Assembly: GCA_025917655.1 (NCBI GenBank)
Contig: CP084620.1
Location: 620,001 to 684,000, forward strand
From: Chlorella sorokiniana
Taxonomy: Eukaryota > Chlorophyta > Trebouxiophyceae > Chlorellales > Chlorellaceae
Reading direction: 5' to 3'
DNA length: 64,000 nucleotides
Shown: positions 16,057 to 27,601 of the stretch, piece by piece
Position numbering within the stretch: the stretch's first letter is position 1
How the letters are laid out: every line of letters begins with the position of its first letter
Notes under the pieces: model-generated
The model's input: only the letters and a program-made list of their open reading frames with translations
Database searches by the model: none
Told to the model about the DNA's origin: nothing
Program-made: the position numbers and the translations under genes

Positions 16057-16714
16057 ACTTCCGGCGACAACATTGATATCCGCTGCACAACGAGCAGCGG
16101 TGCACGGCCACAATGGCCTGAAATCTGTATCAGACTACACCACGCGCCTGGGCGTCCGTTGCGAGCTGAAAACTCGGCATCCCAATGACATGCATGCTGC
16201 GGCGGGGATGCGGCGGCGCGACATTAGCACTGCGGAAGAGGCACATATTTGTGGGCATCCCGTTCATCCAATGATCCTTTTCCGGTTTAAGTTAGTGTAT
16301 TTTGCGTTTCAAGCAGCAGGTATGAAGAGAAAAGAAACTGTAATCAAGCACACGGGAACGCCCCAGGCCTTTCAGCCTGCACTCGTCCGCTGCAATGTTT
16401 GACTGTAATGAGGATGGTCAAAATGTCTGAGAGCTATTTTGCGTGATGTCAAACGGCAAAGGTTCAAGCAAACCACGTGCAACTTCATGCAGCAGCCAGA
16501 GTGGACAATTGGAAAGGACACAGGAATTGAAAAGCTGCAACCCTGCCCTTCATGCATCCATCTCAGCCTTTGTTCAGACTGTTGTGCAATAGTCGTCCTC
16601 ATCCCTTCCTCTCCGTGGCTGCGTTGCTGCCCGCGATCCTCCACTCCGCGTTTACTGTCCCGCTGAAAGCTGCTATACGGCAGAAGCCTCCTGCCAATCA
16701 TAGCAAGCCCAATC
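16057..16714. promoter_or_regulatory. Divergent intergenic region, THG1 / KH-domain gene
   Basis: Both neighbours start at its ends and point outward, so it must contain two promoters. It is A/T-richer than the coding DNA (for example 16290-16350). No specific site is recognised. Confidence 0.35.
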
Positions 16715-18864
16715 ATGGCCACAGTGAGTGAAGCACTGCTGCAGCTGAGGGCTAAGGCCCACCTGAGTGCAAGCAGCCAGCGTGAGAGGAAGGAGGCTGC
16801 TCTCGCCCAGCTTCAGGCCCAGCAGCTCATCCAAGGCGCAGGGCACACGCCCAGTGGTGAGTGCAGCAGGCGTTGGCCTGACAGGGGCTGTCACGCATTT
16901 AAACGCTGGCGTTGTGAGCGTTGGCGCTGGGCCTCATTTGGCCCAAAAACCTCCCATTCAAGACCATGCTCCACCTATCTGCCTTGTGCCTGCATTCTGC
17001 AGGCCCGCGTCGCAAGGCTGAGGGCGTTGGCCCTGAGGACGAGCAGCAGGGCATCATCGCCGCCGAAGCAACCCCGAGCGGCGGCGCCCTCCTGCGCATC
17101 ACCCTGCTGGCTGCGGGCTACGTCATTGGCCCCGCGGGCGCCTCCATCCGGGACGTCAGCCGAGTGTCGGGGGCCGAGGTGCGCAGCTGGAGCGAGTCGT
17201 GGAAGGAGGGGGCGGCGGCGCCGCGCCGCGTGCGCACCGTCATCGTGGAGGTGACCACCCGCCTGCCGCTCTGCCGCCAATCCACGCGCTGATGCACACT
17301 GAGGACGTGTGGTCGGGATGCGCAGCATGAACAGGCGTGCATTTCAAAGTATTGCACACGCCTTGTCAAGGGATCCAGGGGCCCCGTGCCTCATTACCTG
17401 GCGTGACGCTGCCCTCTGCAGGGCGACCACAGCTCTGTGGTGCACGCGCTGAGCATCATCGCTGCCGCGGTGGACAGGTGAGTGCTGCGCTGCATGCCTC
17501 CCCCGTTGCTGGCCTGGGTTATCAGGGTATCAGCCAGCCAGCAGCTTTCCAGTGCCAGTCGGCCACCGGCTGAGCCCCTTGGCACTGCCAACCTCTGGCC
17601 CCCACTGCTCCTGCCACTCAGGTACGTACACCTCACCGGGGGAGCCTACTGCGGCCAGTCCGTGGACCGCGCTTACGTCATCGACGGCTGCACCTTCTTC
17701 TACTCGCCGCCGCCCCGAGCCGCCGTGCCCTTCGCCGCCTCGCTGCGGGGCCCTGACAGGCGAGCCGGGCGTGTAGCCGGGTGCATCCAGATGGTTTGCC
17801 GTGCCTCCAAATGCCCCCGCCCTTGTGCTGTGGCAGCGCTTAAGGGCAGCACTGCCCCCTGCATTTCCCGTGCAGCACCAGATCCAACAGCCCCTCTGCC
17901 CACAAGAGCCCCGCCGCCACCGCCGCGGACAAAGAGAACGCTGCGTGCCCCGACGCTCTGGCCCACGCCGCCTTGGCCACGCTCGGGCTGCGCCTTCCAG
18001 GCCCCCTCTCTCGCCCGGCCCCAGCCGCTGCAGGAGGTGCACACCGGCTCTCCCCCACGCTCACGCCCGCCGTGGCGGCAGCAACTGCGCAGCAGCTGCT
18101 GCTGGCCTCGATGCGCCCCCATCTGGCTCAGCCATGGAACTTGACCCGCGGCAGGAGGATGCTGCAACCCCTGCCTACCCCACCTACCGCCTGTTTGAGG
18201 ACAGTGGCGGCTTTGGCCGAGGTGGGTGCTGGTCCTTCAAGCTGCCTCCGCTGATGGGATCTTGCCAGCAGCTCCTGCTCATTCCTGGTTCCTGCAGAGA
18301 GTTTGTGTGACACACCTACATCACTGTGTCAATCTCCCCTTGCGGCGGTTGCTCCCCTCCCGGCCTGCAGGCTCCCTTCCGCAGCAGGAGCCCTTTGGCG
18401 GGGGCGGCTCTCTGTTTGCCAGCGCTTTCGAGGAGCGCACTCCCTCCATTCCTTCAGCCCCGCCTGCCTCTTTCCTGGCCAGCAGCGGCCTGCCCACCCC
18501 TGGTGTGGACCCCGTGGGTGCCGCCTTCAGTGACAGCTCTGCAGCAGCGCCGCCGCCAGCTGCCTTCCCGTGCATGGCACATGCGGCGCCGACGCCATCT
18601 CTGACCACTGGCGGGCCTCTGCTGCACCGGGCTTCCAGCTTGGAGGAAGATGCGTTGCTGTCCGCCACTGGCTTCCCTCCCTTCTCTGCCTTTGCCCGGC
18701 AGAATGCGGTGTACCTGGCTGGCCTGTGGGGCCCACAGGCGCCGGCCAGGCCGGGATCGCCCGCGGCGCCGCAGCCAGGCTCTGCTCTGCTGCCTCACGG
18801 CGGGCCCTTCATGCATCTGCCGCTGGCCACCGCTCCCGGCTGGCACAACATCTGGAAGCAGTAG
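16715..18864 (+). CDS. KH-domain RNA-binding protein
   Basis: Probably binds single-stranded RNA. Exons begin 16715-16856 (MATVSEALLQLRAKAHLS...), 17003-17250, 17422-17477, 17622-17759, 17876-about 18220, and a last exon ending TAG at 18862-18864. The KH fold is in exons 2-3: LLRITLLAAGYVIGPAGASI carries a GPAG loop in place of the usual GxxG, followed by IRDVSRVSGAEVRSW and VHALSIIAAAVDR. The next exon adds YCGQSVDRAYVIDGCTFFYS. The C-terminal half is Pro/Ala/Ser/Gly-rich and disordered. Intron 4 uses a GC donor (17760-17761) with an AG acceptor. The frame slips by one base near 18112 before MELDPRQEDAA. No orthologue name is offered; the KH call rests on the fold pattern. Confidence 0.75.
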
Positions 18865-19237
18865 CGGTTGATGTCCCCCGCTGACCTGCATCAGCAGGAC
18901 GGGCACATCCCTGCACCATGTCAACTGGAGCACAAGCTCCAGCCGCCTTCTCTAGTTTATTGCAGTTTGGTTTGTTTTGCGTTTGATTGAGGGGCCAGCC
19001 AGCAGCCAGCCTGCTGTTTTTCGGCTGCCTACAGCGACACATTATGCTGGAAAATCTGCCCTTCCTGTAATGCATCACAAAGCGTGTTGCATTGGCAAAC
19101 TTGGGGGTCCGATGGTGCAAACCGAGCAATGCCGGAACGCAGGTGCAGCATGGAAGCGCTCCCAGCTCAAGATGGAGGCCACCGTGGAATGCCCTATCTT
19201 GTCTGGCTTGGCGTGGGCAGCTCCTCCGCGCCGCCCC
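18865..19237. other. Convergent gap between KH and ATX1 genes
   Basis: Two 3' flanks. A TGTAA polyadenylation-type pentamer at 19066-19070 lies about 200 bp after the KH-gene stop. Nothing else is recognisable. Confidence 0.4.
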
Positions 19238-19578
19238 TCACTGCCACAACTCTGTAGCCTTGCCGCTCTTGGCCACGCCCGCCTTCACTGCAGCTGCATC
19301 CAGGTTGGCGCCCTTGACCACCACCTTCTGTGCAGCTAGATCGATGTCCACGCTCTGCACGCCCGGCAGCTTCTCCGCCACTCGCCGCACCGCGCCCACG
19401 CAGCCCTGCATGCAGTGATTGCGCAAGACGGCCTGTTTGCCAGAGCAGGGCCGATGCAGCGTGGGTGTGGCACGAAGGGATGCAATGTGTAGGCAGCGGG
19501 TGCGTAGCGGCAAACGGGTGCTGTTGCGACGAAACACACCTCGCAGGCCATGGCCACCTTCAGAGCGACCTCCGACAT
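19238..19578 (-). CDS. ATX1: ATX1-type copper chaperone (HMA domain)
   Basis: Small cytosolic carrier that hands Cu(I) to P-type ATPases of the secretory pathway. Two exons, 19578-19540 and 19405-19238, join inside the metal site to give MACEGC, the MxCxxC copper-binding motif, at residues 10-15. The product is 68 residues, matching the usual 65-75. The remainder, VGAVRRVAEKLPGVQSVDID and KVVVKGANLDAAAVKAGVAK, is a standard beta-alpha-beta-beta-alpha-beta HMA fold, and the family's loop-5 Lys is present in KSGKATELWQ. There is no transmembrane or presequence region. The start MSEVALKV is the only ATG that fits. Confidence 0.92.
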
Positions 19579-20071
19579 TGATGCAGAATCGCAATGCCTG
19601 TGTCCAACTGCATGGTAGAATACAAACAAGGGCTCAGTAGGGCAACGGCCTCGACCTTTGTGAACGAGCAGTTGTTGCTGGTACGTCAGCGGCGGTGGCA
19701 GCAGCGGCGGCTGGCGGTGACCCACGCTGGGTTCCCAGATCGGCATGTGTTGCAGCTCCACAATAGCAGGATGAGCTGCTTTGCATGCGCAATGTGGCAG
19801 ATACACAGCAGGGGCGCACCTGAAGGCCGAGGAGATCGGCAGGGGGATTGCAATACCTGCGCTCACAAAACCGCTTTATCCGATGCAGTCAAGGTAGTGA
19901 TCTTCTTGCGAGTGGTTTGCTGGGAAGGAGGCTCACCATCTTTCTTGGGGCATTTTGCTGCATGATCACGGCACGCTCCTCGTCTCGGGGACCTTGTTGC
20001 ATCCTCCAATAAACGAGTGTCAGCATTTTCTAGCCTTGAATAAGCGTTTGAAGGCCATCGTGGGAAAGTCG
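19579..20071. promoter_or_regulatory. Divergent intergenic region, ATX1 / HAD gene
   Basis: Holds the promoters of two outward-facing genes. Open frames across it lack recognisable motifs. No defined site can be named. Confidence 0.3.
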
Positions 20072-22309
20072 ATGCCTCCACTTGCAGCAGTGCCCGCAGA
20101 TTGCAGAAGTCTGCGCCTTGCGCCTTCAATCAATCTATGTCGGAACAGCCGTGCCACTTCTGTCCCCCGCCGGCAGCACCAGCAACGTAGGCAGGGCAGC
20201 TGGCGGCGGTCAGCGGCAGCTGAGGAGGGCAGCAGCGGAAGCGGTGAGGCAGTAGGGCTCATTATTGAGTGTGACGGCGCTATCGTCGATGCACATGTCG
20301 AGGGCCACCGTGTGGCCTTCAACCGCGCATTCAGCGTGAGTGGCCATCCGCGAGTTTGCGCCGTGCCGTGTCGCTGGTTTGTCTCCGCACCTGCGCCGAC
20401 AGACGCCGCCGGCTGCCGGTCTGTCTTGCTTCCATCCTGGCAGCGATGCCTATCTCGGTGCGCTCCATACCTGCAGGAGATTGGCCATGACTGCACCAGT
20501 TGGACCCCGGCAGTGTTTTATGACCTGATGCGGATGGGCGATGGCACTGGTGAGGCATCATGCTGGAGGGTCGGTGGCCGCACGCCCCCACCTCTGCTGC
20601 TCCCTCTGGGTTGTTGCCGCTGCTGTGCCTGTGAGCCATCGTTTGACGCTGCGCTTGTGCCATTCTGCCCCAGGAGAGGGCCTGATCGCGGCCTACTACT
20701 CGATCGCGGGGTGGCCGATGATGCTGGCCAGCTCCGAGCGGGGTGCCTTCCTCAAGAAAGTGCATGCGCTCAAGGTGGGGGCAGGCCCTGCTCGCGGTAT
20801 GTGCACGCCAGCTCCGCGCTCTGCAGCCTCACAGGAGTTTTGCGCACCACAGCTGGAGCTTGGACTCGCTGCCTGCCGCCCTGTGAGTGCCTGAACAGCC
20901 TGCCCTCAAGCCGTCGCTGCTCGGCTGCCCGGCTGCCGCAGGTGCGCATCCTGCGGGAGATGACCAAGAAGGGCGAGGTGCCGCTGCGGACGGGGGTGGA
21001 TGCTTTCCTGGATGCCGCGCTGGCAGAGGGGGCGCGCATCGCTGTGGTGGCATCAACCGCCTCCGTGCCGGAGGACGGGCTGGTCAGCTCAGCCATGCTG
21101 AACTTGGGGCCCAACAGGTGGGCGCAGTGGTGCGAGTGCTTGGTGGTGTCATGTGCGGATTTTTATGGGCGGTTCGCTCGCCTGTGTGTGTTGCATGTTA
21201 AGTGTTGGGTGGGTGGGGACCGGGCGGATCGCGGAGCGGGGGGCGGAGGGACAGCGGGCATGAAGCTGGCAAGTCTGTGACCTGGTGGGCTGGGGAGATG
21301 AAGTGAAGATGGGCAGCCGGGCTGCTGCTTCTACCGATGGCTGTCCCGCCCCACCCACCACACTGAAACCCCAAGCAGGGCCTTCCAGCTGCGCGTGGTG
21401 AGCATGGGGGCGGGCAACGGCGCGGCGGCCTTTGGCGGCGAGGGCGAGGGCGGCGCAGCTGCGCCGCCCCCGACTCCGACTCCGACGACGCCGACGAGCT
21501 GCCGGGCGCCAGCTTTGAGCAGCGCGTGGCGGCGGCACAGGCGCGGGCCAAGAGCCAGGCAGCCAAGGAGTTTGTGCGGGTGTACAACCTGCAGCGGGCG
21601 TCGGGGATGGGGCTGCAAGTGGACCCCAAGGCAAGCGCTGGAGGGGCCCCGGCACATGCGGTTTGGGGCAAGGGCGGAAGCTGCTGGAACACACGACGCC
21701 GTTGCTCGATCCGCAGCGGCTCTGCCAGCATACCTGGAGACCCGAATGCTTGCTGGCTGCCCCACTGTGGGTATGCCTGGCACGCCGGCTGCATGTACGG
21801 CGGGTGGGTTTATGCCGCCGCCTCACCGATCGCCCGCTCGGCCCCCACTCTCCCGCACTGCAGATGATGGCGGCAGCAGAGCGCGCAGGCCTGATCACGC
21901 CGCAGTTCATGGCGGCGTTGGCGGCCACGCTGGGCACCAGCCACAGCAGCACCGTCGTTGTCGGCGGCGGGCACACCATCCTGGTGAGGGCTGAGGCTTG
22001 CGCTGACCCCCCAAAAAACACAACCAGCTGCGCGTGCGGCCTATCGAAACGGCTCTGCAGCAGCCTGTCGACCCTCACAACACTTGCTGCCTGCAGCGCT
22101 TGACGCTGCGTGCCCGGGTGTTCCTGCAGGAGGCTGCCAAGTCGGCAGGGATGCTGGCCCTGGCGGTGCCGCCCAGCGTGGCAATGCGCGGCGGCTTTGC
22201 GGCGGCAGATGCCGTGTTCGACGGGTACGGGGCGGGCGGGGGCCTGACCTGGTACAAGACCAAGCTTCTGCTGGAGAAGAGGCAGCGGCAGGCAGAGGGC
22301 GGCGCGTAG
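20072..22309 (+). CDS. CbbY-related HAD-superfamily protein (plant At5g45170-like), probably plastid
   Basis: Resembles plant CbbY-related HAD proteins whose Rubisco-linked relatives hydrolyse inhibitory sugar bisphosphates. The first exon (ATG 20072) starts with about 60 Ser/Arg-rich residues typical of a plastid transit peptide, then LIIECDGAIVDAH and GHRVAFNRAF. Later exons read EIGHDCTSWTPAVFYDL, GLIAAYYSIAGWPMML, VRILREMTKKGEVPLRTGV (acceptor about 20940), DAFLDAALAEGARIAVVAST, FEQRVAAAQARAKSQAAKEF, STVVVGGGHTIL and VPPSVAMRGGFAAADAVFDG; stop at 22307-22309. The catalytic nucleophile Asp of the HAD DxD motif is Glu here (ECD, 20267-20275); from memory the plant relatives share this. Phosphatase activity is therefore doubtful. 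One C seems missing near 21468. Confidence 0.8.
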
Positions 22310-23164
22310 GCCCTTCCGTGGCGCGACCGACTCCTCCTGGCCGTCCTGGTTGACTTTGCTTGAAGCTTGTCTCTCGCTTTGCTCTCATGCCCAAGCATTC
22401 TCGCCCGCTTTTTTCATGCGGCTTTCCTGTACTTCCACGCAATTGCTGTTTCCGCTGCATTCCAGGTCCCCCCACGCACTCTTCTGTCTCTGCGCTGCGC
22501 AGTACACCATCGCCACTGATCCCTACTGCATCACTCCAGCTTTACTTGTGCTTATAGGATACGAAAGGTGTTGCTCTGATTGTTGACCTCAAAATGCAAT
22601 AGGCTTCATTGCATGCCCACAGAAAATCAGAAAGGCCACCAGACCTGCTGTAGCGGCCGTCGTTAGTGCCACAGCAACGTAAGCACTGCAACTTCTAGTG
22701 GTGAGCGATCATGGGGTGGCGTTACATGCATTCGCCTGTGGGATCTCCGGGGCGTGCTTTTGAAAAATGCACTGGAGGGCTTGGTCAGCCGTGCTGAGAA
22801 TGAGATGGGTGCTGTCCCCTGCTCCGATGCGGCAGCTCTGTCGGAGCGCGTCATTGTATTCGGCGCGTTGCAAACGCATGCATGCATGCATTGTATTGTC
22901 ACGCTGTCCCACCCTCAGGAGTGAGCCTCACAGCAAGGTGAGGCAGTCGCATGCGCTGCTGGCAGCCGCAGCAGCACACAGATCCACACACAGGAGTCGC
23001 GTCAACAGCCCAACGCAAGCCCCGGCCCCTTACATGCAGCCCTTGGCCCGCAGGCGGCGGCCACAACAGCCGCCGCTCGCCTGTCCTGCCTCTGCCGCAG
23101 CCCCGCGAACTGATCAGAACATTGATATCCAATCAATACGAGCAAGAGGGACCTGCGCAGCGCC
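22310..23164. promoter_or_regulatory. Tandem intergenic region before the F-box/JmjC gene
   Basis: Contains the HAD 3' flank and the next promoter. A short CATGCATGCATGCA run lies near 22876-22890. A/T content rises around 22540-22640. No gene, RNA or transposon is recognisable. Confidence 0.3.
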
Positions 23165-24176
23165 ATGGAGCACCCGTACGGCGTGCAGCCGGCGCTGGGC
23201 GTGTTTGGGGACGGCAGCGACGAGGCGCGGTCGGTGCGCAGCCGCGGCCTGGGCACCCTGGCAGCGCTGCCAGACGAAGCGATCCTGGGCATTCTAGGAG
23301 AGGTCCCCGCCGCAGAGCTGGCACGCCTGGCCGCCGTCAGCCGCTTCCTCTACGTCTTCTGCAACCATGATGAGCTCTGGAAGGGGCTGTGCCTGGAGGT
23401 GCGGGGCGGCGCCAAACAACAGCCAAAGCGGCTGCCCTGCAAGAGAGCTGCTGCAAATGTCCCTGGAACACCATCGCGGGAGCAGTAGCCTAGGCACAGA
23501 CTCTTGTAGCTGGAGCTTCACCAGAATGGCTTGCCGCTGTGCTGCTGCGCAGGAGCTCGAGGGGCGGTGGCGGTACCGCGACAGCTGGCAGGAAACGTAC
23601 CTGACAGGGGCGGTGCCGGGTACCGCCCGGCAGCCGACGCCCCGCCGCGTTCGGGGCATCCAGTCAGACCTGCTGTACACCCCCTGGCTGTGAGGGCTCC
23701 GCCGCCGCTGCTCCTGCGCCGTCGGCGGCAAGCGCTGTTGTGGGCGCTTGCGCTCAGCGTTGCCAGCGCTCGTTCACAGGGCTGTTAGTTAATACTCTTC
23801 TCGCCGTTGAAGAAGTCTTGCGAGTCGTAACCGTGCCTCTGCTGCCCGTCTGTCTGCAGCTGCGCCACCATGGCTGTGGACCCCTCCTGGCTGGAGGTCG
23901 ACAACATTGAGCGGCGGTCGGGGCTGAGCCCGGCGCAGTTCCGAGAGCAGTACGAGCTGCCCAACCGCCCCGTCATACTGACCGACGTGGTGAGCGGCAC
24001 AGGCAACTATGTATGTGCCGGTCATATGGGTACTGGAGAAGCAGCTGCTGCAGGCGCAGGAGGTTGTCGAGCCGAGGCGCTGGCAGCAACGACCGAAATG
24101 GGGCCGGCCCCATACTGCCTGGCTGCGCTGCCTGCACATGGCACCTGCTGCGCAATTGCGCGCCCCACCCACCCCC

Positions 24177-24251
<75 letters not shown>

Positions 24252-26134
24252 AACAACCCCCCAGCAACCCCCCTTTGCTGCCCCTCAATGTGCCACCCGC
24301 AGGTGACGCGGTGGCCGGCCATGAAGCGGTGGACGCGGGGTACCTGCGCCGTGCGTTTGCCGGCAAAAGCGTCATCGTGGGCGACCAGCCGCTGCCCTTT
24401 GACGCATACTGCGCCTACGCGGATGCGAACCGAGACGAGCTACCCCTGTACCTGTGAGCTGCTTGCTTTGCTTCGTTTGGGAGATCCGTTTGACCAAGGC
24501 TCTTGTGCGGGTGTGGTGGTGGTGTGGGCGCAGGCTGCGGGGTGCGACACTGGATTGGGATGCTTGGGAACAGACAGCGGCACGCTTGATGCTGTCTGTC
24601 CAGGTCGATGATTCATGCCAGGCTTTTGTTAATCGATGGGGCTCCCATCCCTGCCGCCCTGCCGCCGCGCCCCGCTCCCGCAGCTTCGACAAGACGTTCT
24701 GCGAGACGGCGCCGCAGCTGGAGCAAGATTACGCGGTGCCTTCAGTCTTCCCGGATGACTTGTTTGCCCTGCTGGGAGCCTCTCGCCCCGACTGGCGCTG
24801 GCTCATCATTGGGCCTTTAAGGAGTGGCAGCAGGTACGTTTTTGCGGGGGTTGGAGGACTGAGAGAGGGCTGATGCTCCACATCTTGCCAGCCACCATCA
24901 CCTGAGCGGCTCCAGGCTTGCTGAACCTGTTTCTCGTTCTTCCTCCCCTCCCTTGTCATACCTCCTTCCCCCATACTCCCCGCTTCCCTGCTCTCCTTGC
25001 TGTATTCACTCCCACCAGCTGGCACAAGGACCCAAACGCCACATCAGCCTGGAACGGCGTGGTGCGGGGCAGCAAGAAGTGGGTGATGTACCCGCCGCAT
25101 GTCACACCCCCAGGTGCGCTGCGACAAGGGCTGCGCACGGCAGCACCCTCGATTCGTCCCTGACAGTCGGCGAGACTGCTGGGGGTGACTGTTAGCGGTT
25201 TGTTGCCATGCCTCGCCTGCAAGACTTGCGATACACGGGTTGTCGACGCCCCCGCGTGCCCTCTTCTGCTCGCAGGCGTGCGCCCGTCGTCCGACGGCGC
25301 CGACGTTGCCTCCCCCGTCAGCATCATGGAGTGGTTCACCCAGTTCTACGAGCACCGCGCCTCTGCGGGCTGCGCCCCCGCAGAGTGCGTGCTGCGCGCT
25401 GGGAGCTGCTGTTCGTGCCACGCGGCTGGTGGCACGCCGCGCTGAACCTGGAGGAAAGCGTGGCGGTGACGCACAACTTTGTCAGCGAGGCCAACCTGGC
25501 GCACGTGCTGGCTTTCCTGCGCTCGCGCTCGCCAGCCCTGGTGTCGGGGTGTGCTGAGGAGGAGCGGGAGGGCCTGCACGACGCGTTTGTGGCGGCGCTG
25601 CAGCGCCAGCGGCCAGAGCTGCTGGAGCGCGTGGCGGCGGCGGAGGCGGCGCGGCGCCGAAAGGCAGAGGTGGGCGCGCCGCTTGCTGCCTGGCGCTGCG
25701 ATGCGCTAGGTGTTGGGGAGGGGGAGCAGTTGCTTTACAGGGTGGGGGCACGGCAAGGGTCGCTGGAGGAATAGGGGAACAGATGCAGGGTTTTGCGGTG
25801 TAGGTCGCAATTGATCGGGCAGCTGGCCCGCGCATAATCGCTGGCACAAAGTTTGGGAGTCTGGGTGGGTCAGGGAAAGCGTGGGGCGGCAATGAACGAC
25901 AGTTATAGAAAGTATGACAACCCATGGCCCAATGCCTTGCTCTCCTTGCAGGAGCAGCACAAATTGGCAGCGCTGTTCAAGGAGCCTGAGGCAGGCTCTT
26001 GCAACGGCACCGTCACAGGCGAATCGACGGCCAGCAACAGTGCAGCAGGAGCAGGGGAGGAGGTGGCGGCAGCCGCAGCGGCGGCGGGTTTTCGTTTGGA
26101 TTCAAGTTTTGAGCTACGTGTGAGGAAAGCGTGA
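23165..26134 (+). CDS. F-box and JmjC-domain protein, JMJD6-like 2-oxoglutarate oxygenase
   Basis: Probable Fe(II)/2-oxoglutarate-dependent hydroxylase or demethylase with an F-box that could tie it to an SCF ubiquitin ligase. The F-box lies in exon 1: LPDEAILGILGEVPAAELAR and VSRFLYVFCNHDELWKGLC. The next exons give RWRYRDSWQETYL, LLYTPWL and WLEVDNIERRSGLS. The JmjC core has RPVILTDV, WRWLIIGPLRSGSSWHKDP with the HxD iron ligands (about 25020), SAWNGVVRGSKKWVMYPP, and VPRGWWHAALNLEESVAVTHN with the distal His (about 25435). This order matches JMJD6 and plant JMJ21/JMJ22. An intron holds a 70-bp CA repeat. One G appears missing at 24337-24340 and another at 25401-25403, both inside conserved blocks. 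The C-terminal exon ends TGA at 26132-26134. Confidence 0.88.
24179..24248. repeat. (CA)n microsatellite, about 35 units
   Basis: Uninterrupted CA dinucleotide tract inside an intron of the F-box/JmjC gene, preceded by a C-rich stretch. Confidence 0.99.
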
Positions 26135-26195
26135 GAGGCGATTGTGTGAAGCAAATTTTCTGTGATGTGAGCGTTCAATGGTGGCAGATGGTAGC

Positions 26196-27601
26196 TCACG
26201 CGCTGAGAGGCTGCTGAGCGTAGGCGCCCGGCTCGGCCACCAGCCTGCTCCGGGCAACTCGCGTGCGGATGGGCGGCAGCCGCGGCACATCGCCAACGCC
26301 CATCCGCTGCAACGCCGCAGCCTGGGAGGCAGGGGTGGCGGGCTCTGTTGCAACGGCAGCCTCGGCCTCGGCCGCAGCCTCCTCGGCCGCAGCTTCAGCC
26401 CCCGCAGCTCTGCCACCTGGCTCTCGCTGTGCAGTCGCTGCAGCAGGTTGGCGGCCCGGCCGTCCAGCACGCGGCGGGCAAGCAGGCCAAGGAGGTCGTT
26501 GGGTGGCTCTACGGGAGATGAGGACAGGAACTGGGGATATGAGTCCTACTCGGCCCCCTGCCCTCGCCACCCAACGCCGCTACTCCCAACCGCCCACCCC
26601 TCACCCTCAGGATCGCCGCATTGCTCCTGCAGCTTCTGCAAGGAGATGAAGTGGCCACTGTGCATGTCTGTGAGCCGCCGCTGCAGCTTGCCGGCGGCCG
26701 CCACGGCTGGCTGGCCAGCTGCCGCGCCCAGTTTGGCATCAATGTGGCGAGGGGGTCCCTGGTTGGGCTCCTGGGCACCCTCCTCGCCAGGCCCGGGGCT
26801 GCCAGGCAGGGAAACCACCACCTGAGTGGATCCCAGTCGGCGCAGCCTGCGCCTGCCGCTGCTGCCGCCGCTGGGACCCGGCGCCAGCAGGTGGGCCAAC
26901 GAGATGCTGGAGGCTGTGGCGCTGCTGCTGCTGCCGTCTGCAGCGGTCAGCACGGAGCCATCGCGGCTCTGCTGGCGGCTGTAGCTGCGCCTGCCTGGGG
27001 CTGGTTCGGCCAGGCCTGCCAGGTTGCCGCAGCTTGCGCTGGGCGGCAGGGAGCTGAAGGGGAGGGGCACAAGTCTGCCAGGGAGGAGGCGGCTTTGGTG
27101 CCCGAGCTGGAGGAGGCTGCTGGCGTCTGCGCCGCTTGCTGCACCTCTGCTGCCTGCCCGGCCGCCCTCCTGCTGCCTTTGCTCGATGCCGATGCAATGC
27201 GGCGATCTGCTGAGTGGCGTGTCGCCGGGGCAAAGCGCCGGCCCCTGCTGTCGGCTGCGCTTTCCTCTTCGATGTCGCTGTCTGCGTCATAGCCTGTGTC
27301 GCCATGGCTGATCCAAGTGGCCACGAGGGCTGCGCTGCTGGTGCTGGAGCTAGCAGCACTACTGCTTGTGGCATGGGAGCTGGGTGCTCCAAAGGGCTGT
27401 GGGGGAGCTTGCCCAGGTAGGCAGCCAGCGGCGAATCGGCGGCGACATCAGCTGGGGAGGGTGGCCCCCGTCTGCGGCCTTGCCCGGCGTGCTCTTGTAC
27501 TTTTTCACTCGTCCGTTGCTTCTGTCGCTTAAATGGCGCACGCGCGCATGCGGGGCAAGGCAAAACAGCCTCGCCAAGAGGCCCGGCTGCCGCCTCCCCA
27601 T
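26196..27601 (-). CDS. Unrecognised Ser/Ala-rich protein
   Basis: I do not recognise this gene. Minus-strand frames with G/C-rich third positions give, in order, a basic N-terminal part, ATWISHGDTGYDADSDIEEE (an acidic segment near 27320-27260), a Ser/Ala-rich linker, RRRLRRLGSTQVVVSLPGSP (26840-26800), LQRRLTDMHSGHFISLQKLQ (26690-26625), then NDLLGLLARRVLDG and LQRLHSESQVAEL, and an Ala/Glu-rich helix ending at TGA 26198-26196. The pattern suggests a mostly disordered protein with short conserved helices, perhaps regulatory. The frame must be shifted by one base near 27370, 27072 and 26430 to keep these blocks together, always at G or C runs. Start codon and exon borders are uncertain; ATG 27601 is only the most upstream reasonable one. 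No transmembrane segment is visible. Confidence 0.45.

Noticed and set aside
23973-24375. Open frames with long Val-Cys or His-Thr runs
   Set aside because: Translations of the CA microsatellite within an intron of the JmjC gene.
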